Source of the DNA: Cryphonectria parasitica EP155 | Lineage: Eukaryota; Ascomycota; Sordariomycetes; Diaporthales; Cryphonectriaceae | Length of the DNA stretch: 64,000 nt | Direction of reading: 5' to 3' | Assembly (NCBI RefSeq): GCF_011745365.1 | Contig: NW_024468912.1 | Coordinates: forward strand, 2,914,001-2,978,000 | Shown here: positions 46,301 to 57,814 of the stretch, piece after piece | Numbering within the stretch: the stretch's first letter is position 1 | Layout: the number at the start of each line of letters is the position of its first letter | Position numbers and translations under genes: made by a program | The notes under the pieces: model-generated | Seen by the model: the letters and a program-made list of their open reading frames with translations, nothing else | Database searches by the model: none | Told to the model about the DNA's origin: nothing

Positions 46301-47669
46301 AGCCAGGCAAAGTCTGAGTGACTTCTGGTGTGGCTGTGTGCTTTCTGAAGAGGCTTTGACACCACTGTAGGAGTTGGGTTGCCCTCCCTCTTTTCCACTT
46401 TCCCCATGGTGTCTATATTATCATATAGACAGGCGTCACACGGAACACTTGCAGACCAGAGCCTAACGACGATGACGCCGGAGGAGAACAGAAGCAAACA
46501 AACCCCACCCTTCTTACTTGACCTGATTTGAACTCGACTTTAACTCTGACAAATGGCTGGACACCCCCATGCTGGCTGATCCGAGGCGTGCGGTTTGCTC
46601 GCTCTTCTCACCTTCAGCCCAGATTTGCACAGCAGGAGGGACTCACTAGTCACCGCCACGGGCTTGAGCGAATTCTCAGGTATGGACTTGAAAAGAATGA
46701 AGCGTAGCAGAGGCAGGTGTAGAGGGCAGTAGAGGAAGAGAAGAAAGCAAAGCCCTGCCGTGATGGAGGGGGTATGTCTGTGATTAAGCCGGCAGAGCAT
46801 CGTCTGCTGCAGTGTCGGATCCCTCCAGAGCCTTCTCGCTTTCCTCGGCAAAAATGAATGAAGAAAAACGGGCAAAAGAAAAATGACGACCCATGGCATC
46901 GCACCGTGGCCCAGCTGGCGTCACAATGGCCTCATCACACGAAGACGGCGGCGCCACCACTACCACCACTTGCCACCACCTGGTACCAGAAAGTTACCAG
47001 CACCAGCACCAGCAGCAGCATCATCATCAAGTTGCCTGCTTGCGTCGACAACTGCTGCGATGGGACGCAAGGTCGATCGTTCTGATTTCTGGCAGCAGCA
47101 GGAGGAGGCGGATGAGGTAAACTTGTTCTTTTCTTTCCCCATACGCACACCCACGCGCACACCCGTACCTCAGGGTTTCACACAAGTCACCAGACATTGT
47201 GCGCAGGTGGGAGGCCGCGTACTGCAGTGCAACCCTACCTACAGCCGTACGGACTTTGGTCTGTTCCAGGGGAGGGGGGGGATTGTTTTGAGTTGTTCGG
47301 GGGCGGGGCGGGGCGAGAAAAGGAGGAGGAGAAGGAAGAGAAGCAGCAGCAGCAGCTGCCAGATTGAAAAATTGATGGTGCGGAGGGAACAAGGAACCGC
47401 GCCTTCCCCCATTGCTACCCCCTAAGCCCAACCCGACCCTCCCCCCAAAACCCCAAACGCCAACCCCGACCAATCATGTCGTGGTGACCTGGGTTTTGTT
47501 ACGCAAGTCTGAGACAGGCGCACACATCTCTGTAGAAAATGAGAGATTGATCTTCGCTTTCTGTCGCTCTCTCTCTCTCTCTCTCTCTTTTGGTCTTCTT
47601 CTTCCACCCCTCCTCCCCTCCCGCATGGTCCGTCTGGTGCCGAGATCGACACATGCGGGCTCGGCTTAG

Positions 47670-47705
47670 AGCCCTGTCAGGAGCCCTATCAGGAGCCCTG
47701 TCAGG
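47670..47705. repeat. 12-bp tandem repeat, three copies
   Basis: Three head-to-tail copies of AGCCCTGTCAGG, the middle one with A in place of G at the seventh base. It lies in the gene-free region. Confidence 0.85.
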
Positions 47706-50700
47706 AGATCTTCCCCCTCCCCCATTCAACCTTAGGGGGTACTGGTTGGTTGGGCTAGAGGCAAGTTCCGTTGCTTGTCCAGGGAACAAGAGATACCTCG
47801 AATATTTGCCCGACGCCTTTCCTGTGTCAAGGCTAGTTGTAGTAGTAAAGCCCGGTGTTGACAAAGGGTGAACCCCCTGAGACGCGAAAAGTCTTGGTAG
47901 TTTGTCAGTCATCGGCAGGTCTTGCTACCATGGTCTGGATCGACGACGGCGCTGGTGCTATAATAGCGATACAAGAAGAGAGAAACGAAAACCTTGAATG
48001 CGGTTTGGCTTTCTTTTTTCATATTTTTATATCGTTCATGCGACAGCAAGGGCTCAGTCTTGACATCTGACAGTAGTAGGAAACTAATCTGGCCGGATCC
48101 CACCCACCTAATCTTGTGATCACACCATGATGATTTTTCCTCATGATTTAGGATTTCGATGCACTTGCTTGCTTACTAACTCAACAGACTTGACGTTGTT
48201 TCGAATCCCGAGAGAGGGGATAGACTTTTGTGATTTAGAAAACTTAGAATAAGAGCCGCCAAACCGTCAATGCTTGTAGGAAAGGAAACAGGAAAAGAAA
48301 GGACACCCACAGAAAAACCCCCAGGCCCAGAGGCTTGGGAGTGGCACGCCCCGCCTCTTATAAACGAGGAGAAGAATATCCTCATCATTGGCCCTGAGAG
48401 GTCCCGCGATTCCGTATCGGGCAAGAAACGAAGCATCTTGACGTCGACATCAACGCCGTCCTTTAGATCTGGCGTTGGTCGAAACGCCAACAAAGAGTGA
48501 GTGCCTTGAGAGGGAGGAGGAGGAGGAAGAACTAAGAAGCCAGTGCTGCTGATCAACCTGGGCTTCCGGACTTGTTCAAGCCCAACATCGTCTTCAGCTA
48601 CCATATTCATCTTGGGGTCAAGGCCAAGTCCTCGGCGTGCTTTTCAGCTGTCATAGTAGTTGTAGCCGTGCGCATAGGGAACTGACCCTGTAGTTGTATC
48701 CGCTGCGTGCGTTTCTCTCGATCGTGTGTGCACGAGAAGCTTCAAATTCCGGTCCGATCTGCTTCTCCAAAGACAGAATGATCTTCTCCGTCCATGTGCG
48801 GTATAGTATGTACATAGTATGTATGCTTGGATCGTGTTATGTAGAGAGCAGCCAGCTTTCTATCCACCTGAGAGGAGGTCTCAATACTGAACTCGGACGT
48901 GCGACGTCTGTTCGGAAAAGAGGATCATTTGGCTCCCGGCAAGAGCTAGCGTGATTTGCGCCTGTGGGGCCGAGGTTCTGCTGCAGCACATGCGTACCAT
49001 TCATAGCAGCACCGTTTAGCCCTGTACCGTGGTACTGTGATAGCTTGTTCTGTTGCTGAACCAGGGGGGGGGGGAAGGGGCCGCCCAGGTCTGTCCAACC
49101 GGAAACGGCGCCCCGAGACTTCCAGACAATCTGGCTCAGAAGAGGTAAAGGGACCCGAAGGCTCTCCTGGAGAGACCCCCTGAGAAAAGAGATCTCAAGG
49201 GTTTGTCGCCTGTGTATTAGCAGCGAGTTGCGTTTTTAGGGTTTGGGACACAAAAAGGGGGGAGGTGTCCACAAAGTCCTTGTTCATTCCTTTGCACATG
49301 TACTATGTAGCAATTCCTATGTTGAACTTGGGAACTGACTTAGACAGTATGTAAGTACTTGTGGCAAGAAACAGCCCTACTGAGATTGCGCTGGCTGCCA
49401 CGACACAGCGTTGTTGTCGACAATGATGACACGGGTCTCGGTAGAGTGGACTTCCAAACGGTACCAGCGTCGCGGTATGGAGCATAAAACCAGAATACTG
49501 GTCACGGTGACTCGTCATCTTGATCTCCGTCCGATCTCCTCTCCCAGCTGTGGAGTTACCGTTCACGGTACCAGAGTTCACAAGAAACCATACTCAACAA
49601 TAGCGAAATGTTGTTTTTGTCAATAAGATTTCGTGTACTGCGCTATGGCAGCTTCTCTTTGTTCTGGGCCTTCGGCGTGTCCATATCATGCTACATTGTA
49701 CTGTATGTATAGCGACCGGGCATACAGACTTCTCCCCACTTTACCCTTTCTGGCCCACTATCGCCATGTATACTGATCTCTCTTTTTCTTCTTTTCTTCT
49801 TTTTTTCATCCCATTTCCTCTCAGTATCGTCACTGTGGCAAGATATCGGGAGTCCAGCCCAAAGCAAGCTCGTAACCGGGGGTCGATAGGGGGTCCCACT
49901 CGGGATTCAAAGCAACAGAACCTACCTAGCTAGAGCTATAGAAGTGCATACTATAGAGTCATTATGGTCATAGTAACAAGGACAGGTCACGCCAGGAGGG
50001 AAGCTGGTGAACAATTTCCGAGTTTGCCAATAGTCAGCCACATGGAAGGGGGACGGAGGAAAAGAAAATTCATTCGCAGTCAAGCCTGATCGATTTTTTT
50101 TTTTTGAAGGTCTAAACATAGCATCCTGTCAACTTGCCTTTTCAAGCCTTTTTTATTTATTTATTTAAATCAACTCTTTTAGTTTCCCCATCTCCCTTGG
50201 CGAGGGACGAAAAACTTGGATGGGAAAGGTACTGATAGCCCAAAGTAAAGTGTGATGTGCTATGACGACGGGTGCAGCCGGTTCCCCGTAATCTCATGTC
50301 ATTCCCGCCCAAGCCCACCAAGAAGCGCGCGGATCCGCCCCACCCTTTGGACAGAAGAGCTCCACGGGGCTCCGTCTCAGGGATTTGATTCATGTTCCCT
50401 CTCCAAAAGAAATAGAAAAAAAAGAAGGAGACAAAAGAGAGGGGGAGGAAGAAGAGGCCCCTCTCAAAAATAATCACGGAAAACAGGGTCTTGGTTTCCC
50501 GAAGGTCCATTCCACAGTGGTCTGGCCAGCCAGCGCTTGCTGAAGCTGGGAAGGAAGAGTGAAAAACAAGACAATGAGGATGTGGTGTGTGTTTTGCCTG
50601 CTTGCTTCCGTGGGATGAGAACAGAAGCAATGGCTTTAGATGCACGCCAAGAATCCTGACTGTGCTCGGCGACTATGATGGTAGGGCTTGTCTCTGCACG

Positions 50701-50791
50701 CACTGTAGTATGTACCATGGTCATCGAGATGCTACCATAGCATGTCGTACTTGTACATACTATATATGGTATGTCACAGCACCAGAGTGAG

Positions 50792-50817
50792 TCTGTCTGT
50801 CTGTCTGTCTGTCTGTC
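50792..50817. repeat. CTGT tetranucleotide microsatellite
   Basis: A run of about six and a half CTGT units in the gene-free region. Confidence 0.9.
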
Positions 50818-52115
50818 CACTTGCCAAATTTAACCTGGGCGCAGGTTTGCCGGATTGAGAAAAGAGATGAGCTGCGTGCATGCTGCAGAGTCTAAGCCTG
50901 TCTCATGATAGTAGTTTACTATGTACAATTAGTGATAATGAGGAGGGGGAGGATGAAGCACTGTACGGTCATGTAAGCAGAGGAGGAATCTTTGGTAGTA
51001 TCGAAAGGCTGCGCAGTGGTGGGTCTAGCAGTCAGAGACATGGCCTGATGTCGCGGCCACGTTCCGGTGTGCTGAAGCAGACAAGCAGCAACAGTGACAG
51101 CAGGGTGGGAATTATTTCGGGACAGTGCACGCATAGGTTTGGGTCATCAAAGGTGACAGTTCTGACTACACACATGCACACATTACTACCTGGGCTGCAG
51201 CATTGCACGGCGCAGCCTGCGATGCAACGGGGAGTCATCAACGGCACAGCAGCCCGGTGGGGAGGGGATAATTAAAATAAAAAAAAATTGCACATTTGGG
51301 GTGGCACAGTACAAAAGCATTGGGGACTCAGCTTTAGGACCTAAGCCTCCCCAGACCAGCTCAAGACAGGCCCTCCGTCCCCACTTTTGTCAACTACCCG
51401 CCGCTGATTGGCGCGCTCTGGAGAAAAGTGCTGCTACGTAAGTACCTTGCTCGCGCCTCTCAGTCTGCTTTCCACTGTGGCACCCCCCTCGGCCAAATTA
51501 AACGGTGTTGATACCACCTCGCAATACTGAAGTACCATGCTGCTGGGCTCAAGCCAGCATTTTCCCACCCCCCTCCCAGCAGGGGGATCTGGGAAGGGGG
51601 GAAGAGGGGTTCCTTTCTGATCCCGAGCATCTGGACCTACTGAACAGAGGCCGATCCATTCATTCCACTAACAAATCGACGCAGGACAGAGAGGGCTCCT
51701 GAGTTTTTTCGGTTTGCAACCCACCACCTGCCTTCCCACTACAGCCCCCAAAGGATTCGGTGGCAGAGAGAAAAACGACTACTTCCGCGGAAATGGTGAC
51801 GCTGGGAATAAGATAAAAAACTGGATCGATCAATCACGCACAGTGAACAAGGCACCCGGCAGATGTTCACAAGATCATCAGAACCCTAGACCAGGTCGGT
51901 TTTCAATCCCAGCCCGCCTTGCCACATGCGGCAGGTCTGTGAAGCTGTCATGTGTGAACGTCCTTGCTGCGTGGTAATACTACAGTACATGGCTTGATGT
52001 ACCATCGTACGGTGTACTTGTAAGGAGGAGTCATGGTGCTGTGAGCAAGACAGAATGTGTGTGAGTGGACTGACTCACTAATGCTAGCACGATGGAATCG
52101 TCCATACCATCAGTG

Positions 52116-52149
52116 GTATACGCTATCATGATTACAGACTAGCGTATAC
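52116..52149. repeat. Inverted repeat with 14-nt spacer
   Basis: GTATACGCTA at 52116-52125 and its exact complement TAGCGTATAC at 52140-52149 can form a 10-bp hairpin. It lies about 1.1 kb before the veA start. Confidence 0.7.
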
Positions 52150-53032
52150 TGTGGGGGACGGTAGTACTTTACGTAGCAATGCGAGCCTGTCGACAGGGGC
52201 TAACCTTCGCTTCGGGTGCACAGGCTCGCGAAGTCACCAGCGAACCCTACTAGCGGAACCCAATGAGAGACGACCTGCGGCTCGCCTGGACGCCGGGGCC
52301 ACCTGAGCCTTCGATCCTTGAGGGGTACCCAGTCCGCTGCCTTGGGTCGAGATACCGTCAGGACGCAGGCCACCTCCCTACCCCCCTCCCCTCTGCCCCA
52401 GGGGCCAGGGGTCCCCCACCCCTCCAATCACACATGCCCCAGCTTCGTTCTCTAACCATGAATAGGCCCCTACTGTGGTGCTATGCCTACTATGTACTGC
52501 CACTGATCCCCGCCGCCTGGCAGCCGCTGTCGCCATTCTTGTCTGTACTTTGGGTCTGGGCCCCCAAACCTGTCCCCCTGTTCCTAGCACCTGCTCTTTT
52601 GCTCCGACCACTCGCCTTCTTCCCTTCTCTCTTCCTGTTCGCCCATTTCCTTTCAAACCTCGACCAGCCTCAACCTCCACCTCCACTCCCCAAACCTCGA
52701 CTACTCTCTCATTGCAGCAGGAACACCTCACAATCCTGTGGAATAATCCTTCCTTCTATCCCGCCCACTTTCATAGGTTGCAGTTCGTCTGGGCATATTC
52801 GTGCTCTCGCGAACAAGGACCGAAAGGCATTCCACAGTTCTACGAGTCGTGTCATTCCGCTCTTCGGACTTGGTATCAGTGATTGCGCTTCGAGTTTCCC
52901 AGGTAAGCTGACTTGAATCACTGAATCACTGCTCCACTTTCTATTGTCTCGTTCTCCTTGCCCTTGTCTCTTCTCTTCTCCCGATTGTTGGGTTCTCCTG
53001 TTCTGTTCTGTGCTGGTCTAGAGAGAGGGAAG

Positions 53033-53060
<28 letters not shown>
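53033..53060. repeat. (GA)14 microsatellite upstream of veA
   Basis: Fourteen GA units about 200 bp before the veA ATG. GA/CT tracts next to fungal promoters are often nucleosome-poor; that role is inference here. Confidence 0.9.
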
Positions 53061-53065
<5 letters not shown>

Positions 53066-53083
53066 CCTCAGTACTCCTAACCG

Positions 53084-53122
53084 ATGCTTCGATGTCTAGA
53101 GCTGTTTCGCCATCGTTGCTGA
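53084..53122 (+). other. Possible upstream ORF in the veA leader
   Basis: ATG to TGA, 12 codons, ending 141 bp before the veA start. It matters only if the transcript begins upstream of 53084, which is not known. Confidence 0.35.
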
Positions 53123-53263
53123 CCATATAACCACCATCTAGTCTCCTTCTCCTATCTTTTCTTTTCGCTCTATAGACTGCCTGTCCGAGACCTGTCATCT
53201 CTCTATCGCGTCTGAGAACCCGACCGCTATCGAGGCACAGGGCTGATCACCACCGCCATCAGC

Positions 53264-55222
53264 ATGGCTAACCTGGGCCCTCCCGCCCCGCCCACTCGTA
53301 TCGGCGAGACGGTGGCCATCACCAGGACGACGCGTGATGGTCGTCAACTTCATTATGAGATGAAGGTCTTGCAGCAGCCAGAGCGAGCTCGTGCCTGTGG
53401 CTCTGGTCCCAAGTGTGAGAAGCTCCCCCCTCCTCCCCCCCCAATCCGGGCCTTTGACACCCGCCAGCGAGTTCATGGGTGATCACCACAGGAAATACTG
53501 ACTTGAAATGACCTCACAGCCTCTGCGGACCGTCGACCTGTTGACCCGCCACCTGTCGTGCAGATGAAAGTCTTTGAGGGCCCCCGTCGTGAGACAGCCA
53601 AGGACATCACATTTATGTACAACGCCGACTTCTTCCTCTACGCCAGCCTGCACCATGATACCGACAACCACGGCAACCGTGTCAATCCTCAGAACTCGCC
53701 ACCCGTTCTGACCGGCATGCCCGTTTCTAGTATGATCCTGCTGGACCGGCCCGAGGAGGCCGGTTACTTCATCTTCTCGGACCTGAGCGTGCGGCACGAG
53801 GGCCGTTACTACCTGACCTTTGCCCTGATGGAGGAGGTCAAGAACGACTGCGACAAGGACCCCGACGAGCAGATGGGCGGCACCGACGAGATCACCGGCC
53901 CCGACGTGGGATGCAGCGGGAGACACTTCTCGTTCCGGACGACGGTGCAGACGGACGTGTTTGATGTGTTTAGCGCCAAGAAGTTCCCTGGCCTCATGGA
54001 GAGTACTGCCCTCAGCCGCACCGTGGCCGAGCAGGGCTGTCGCGTCCGCATCCGGCGCGACGTGAGGATGAGGCGGCGCGAGAAGGGCGGTGGCAACAAG
54101 GGCAAGGAGGTCGCCGCACGCGAGGACCAATACGCCCAGAAGGCCAGGGTCGAGGCCTCACCGCACATTCGGGGCCGCTCCTCCAGCAACGAGACGAGCG
54201 GTGCGTACCAATCCGAGGCACAGCGGCGACAGTCCGGCATGGACTACGGCCCGCCGAGGCCTTCGCTGGCCGCCGCTCCGGAGCCGGCTAAGCAGAAGCT
54301 GTCATATGCACAAGCACCGCACGGACATGCGTCGCATTATCCTCCTCATGCTGCGCCACCACACACGCAGTCGCTACCAGACTCGCCGTCGTACCCACCA
54401 CCGCCCGCCTCTGTGCATGGAGCACCGCAGTATCCAGCACGGGCGCCGTATCCACCCTACCACGGCGAGAGGCCCCCTTCCCGGGTATATGGTCCTCCGG
54501 CTCCTGTTCCTGCGCCTGCGCCTCCTCCTCACAGGAACAGCTACTCGTCGCACCGGTCGTCGGGCCCGCCAGCGCTCGCGCCGAGGCTTGAGGTTGACCT
54601 GGACATATACAAGCCGAAGAACACGCTGCCCCCAATCCGGGCGACGCTCGACGGTAGCGTGTCGCAGCCGCGCAGACCGTCGTACCCGTCACAGCTGAGT
54701 AGTGGCTCATCGCTGCCGCGGCTCCTGCCCCAACCGCCTCCCCAGGCGCGGGACCTGACGCCGCCCGAGTCCTCGCCCTTCTATCACAAGATCATGAACA
54801 GCGCGGCGCCGCCATCGTTGCCTTCCCTACCGCCGATCGCGTCGTCGTACGAACACCCGCCAGCACCACCAACACCTATCACACCGTCGAGGAAGCGCAG
54901 GGCCGACGAGGCGTTCACGGCGATGCCGTCTGAGTCGTATCGGCTGCAGAATGGGCGCCGCGAGGATGAGCAGCCCAGGGACGCGAACTACAAGGTGGAC
55001 CAGCCGTCGCAGCCGCAGAAGCAGCAGCAGCAACAACAACAACAACAAAAACAGCAAGAGCCGGTGCAGACGACCTACCACGTGGAGCAGATCAGCTACA
55101 GGGACCCGGCGCTCGAGATCGACGACGTGTGGGAGCTGAGCCAACCGGTGTATTACCGTGCAACTGACGTCAGGGTCAATGTTGAGTTCCCTCCTCTGTA
55201 CGACTCGGGAGAGGCGGCCTGA
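53264..55222 (+). CDS. veA: Velvet developmental regulator VeA
   Basis: Two exons, 53264-53414 and 53520-55222, join in phase to 617 residues; the 105-nt intron has a TACTGAC branch site. The velvet domain (about residues 18-225) has the VeA hallmarks: [20 protein letters not shown] (across the splice junction), [27 protein letters not shown], and [14 protein letters not shown] followed by [20 protein letters not shown] basic cluster after it ([12 protein letters not shown]) is a likely nuclear signal. The C-terminal half is Pro/Ser/Tyr-rich with a Gln tract at about 585, as in other VeA proteins with PEST-type tails. It ends in a conserved-looking [10 protein letters not shown] segment. Known role: light-controlled nuclear regulator that pairs with VelB and LaeA, balancing sexual and asexual development and secondary metabolism. 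The very long gene-free region upstream fits complex control. Confidence 0.95.
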
Positions 55223-57518
55223 AGATGATCATCTGGTTGTTATTGCTGACTGCCACTCCTTGCCTGGATGCCTGGTCTTTTATTTTTTTGTGATACACCA
55301 AGGACCACACTTATTTGGTCATTTCCCTCTCTCTTTTTCTTTTTCTTGCATCGACACCCACTTAACAACCTTCCATGAGAGCTCCAAGGTTCATCAGGAG
55401 GCAGCGCTGCTGTTCATCTACACGAAATACTTCTTTTTCCTTCTTCTCCTCTTTCTTGGGATACTATGGCGTCTTGGATTTGAGGTTGATACCCAACCTC
55501 TGGCAATGAATGGGTAGGGTGGGAGACTGGCGCACGGGGGATCTGGTTTCTTTGATGCAGCCACAGGGCTGCTTGTGTGGACTTTTTGCTTTCTGTCTTA
55601 TCTCTATACATTATTGAGCTTGTATCGCCTCAACCATACCAGCTCGTCGTGGGTGTGTCAGTCTTTTTTTTTGGAATTCATCTGATTGTGGGTCCCGTCG
55701 ATGGGATGGATGGGTGGGCGGAAAGAAAGGATGGTTCAGCTCCTAAGAGAGCCGAGCACGTATCAACTTGGGACCCACCAACAGTTACTTCTGTGTATTT
55801 CCAGGGAGCAGACACTGTCCTGTATTTATATACGAGGACGTGTGTGGTGACATTGTCATTGAGACATGTCATCGTCGTTGTCAACATCAACATTATTCAA
55901 AAAGTAGTTGACCAGCTGTCCGTCCGGAAGGGTGCTCTGGTACCTGTGATGCGATGCGATGCGCCATGCAGTGACGGTATCAGGATTCGGGTGTGATCGG
56001 AAAATGAGAAGCAGAAGAAAACCAAGAAAAAAGGAAGCTAGGAAGTTTCAATCACGATGATAGGATGAATCCCAAGCCAGAGAAGAGTCGCATCCATCTT
56101 GCCTTGCATGTGGTGAGAAGATGCAATGACACCTCATCGTCGCCAGAGGCCCAGCCTGGCCTAGATCGGATCCAGCAGGCGTAGGAGCTGAAAGAGGGGG
56201 AGGACGGGAAGGGGTGCTGCAGCACTTGCTGGCACTGCGAGGTACATAGTAATTGTACTGCATTACTAAAGGGCATCGAGATAAGCAGAGGAAAGAAAAG
56301 AAAAAGAAAGGAAAAAAAATTAAAAAAAAATTGGGGCGGGGCACCAGCCCCCCTGTCAGCCTCTCTACCACTAAGAGGTCCCCTTCCCCACCGCTAACCG
56401 TGATCAATTGGTGGGAAGAATTAGAAAGTGGGTTACCCTGCCAACAAGTCTTAACGCGGGTATCGACCGTGTCGGTGTCGCTTTACTATGTATGGGCCGA
56501 AACACGCTTGTTCTTTTTCCTGCTTTATTTCGTCTTCTTTTTTTCTTCTTCTCTCTGACCGCCTTATTCTCGGCCCCTGGCTTATCGGCTCGGACACCTA
56601 TCAATTCGCCGATGCTACTTTTCACTGATTCATTGGTGTTCGTTCATTCCCCATCTGCTTATGCAACAACCAGGTTTAACCCGACACGGATCCTCTGTCG
56701 CCGTGGGGCCCGGGAAAGGAAACAAGAAGAAGGAGAGCAAAAACAAGAAACTGGGAAGAACAACAGTCAAAAGAAAGAAGAATCAAAGGTGGGAAAGAAG
56801 GGCAAAGGGGAGAGAAGGGGGAAAAGAAGAAGAAAAGAACAATTTCTGACGCGTGAATCTCTTGTCCCCCCCCCCCCCCCCTCCTCATCAGTCAAGTCGA
56901 GGCTATATGTAACAAAAGAGTACATTGACATAGTATGGTGCACACATACAAACCCAAGTTACCAAAATCAGACTAGACCAGGTTCCACGCGCGCGAGCAC
57001 CACGTTGGACTGCCACTGCCACTGTAACCAAATACTACTTACTATACCAGACACGCGCTGCCACCGCGTGCAACCACGATCTCCTTCCACCCCCAGCCCA
57101 GCCCAGCCCAGCCCGGCCAACCAGCCAACCCAATTCGGTCCAGGTCCAAGGTCCAGGGCCAGGTTCAAACCAACGCGAACCCAGTTCCCAAGCACGATCG
57201 ATCGATTTCAAGCCAACAAATGACCCTTTTACACATTCACACGCATGATCATGAGTTAATACTTGGTGCTATTGAAACTGCTACTCCTACTACTACTACT
57301 TACACACGTGTCGCCGCCCTTGAAACTTGTTTCCAAGAACATAATTCAATCCTTGCCGCCCGTCACCCAACCAAACGAACAAGACAAGACGAGGCCACCA
57401 CCAACCCCTCCTCCTCCTCCTCCTTCTCGTGGTCGACCTCGTCGTTGTCGTCGTTGTCCTTCTCCTTCTCCCCCTTCTCCCTCGATTCCAAGAACCACCC
57501 ATCATACACATCACAAAG
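55223..57518. other. 2.3 kb intergenic region between veA and the 841-residue gene
   Basis: veA 3' UTR, then the promoter and leader of the next gene. Contains a C16 run (56866-56881), a CCCAG tandem near 57091-57113, and a CT/CTC-rich leader from 57400 to 57518. No supported gene. Confidence 0.5.
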
Positions 57519-57781
57519 ATGTCGCCCCCTCCTCCTCAGAGCCGCTTTCAGGAGGGCTCCATGAACGATCGCACCTCCAACGCCCCCCCTCCCGACTTCC
57601 TGGGTCCCGAGCCCGAGGACTACGAGAGACAATTCGCTATGGACTGGAAGCCTCCAGACCTGGACGGATTCGACAACGCCTCCACCCCGCACGCCGCTGC
57701 ACCGACCCCTCTCGGGCCCCAACATCATCGCGGCAGTTTTCTGTCCACCAGCTCCGGCGGCAGCGGTGGTGGCGGCAATAA

Positions 57782-57814
<33 letters not shown>

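Larger units (their letters stand above)
43351..53263. other. 9.9 kb gene-free region between cutinase and veA
   Basis: Upstream region shared by the cutinase (-) and veA (+). No frame has a recognisable product, and no set of splice sites builds one. It holds C14 (43972-43985) and G11 (49064-49074) runs, a CT microsatellite (47567-47588), a 12-bp triplicate (47670-47705), a CTGT tandem (50792-50817), a 10-bp inverted repeat (52116-52149) and a pyrimidine-rich stretch ending in (GA)14 (53033-53060). The part from about 52,400 to 53,263 is CT-rich with few ATGs and is the best candidate for a long veA leader. Non-coding RNAs are possible but not demonstrable from sequence. Confidence 0.5.

Noticed and set aside
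46883..47425. 180-codon plus-strand frame in the gene desert
   Set aside because: Composition is Arg/Ser/Pro low complexity from CAC/AGC repeats, with no domain, leader or splice support.
52263..52916. 217-codon plus-strand frame upstream of veA
   Set aside because: Its Pro/Leu/Ser richness comes from a CT-rich stretch that is better read as leader or promoter of veA.
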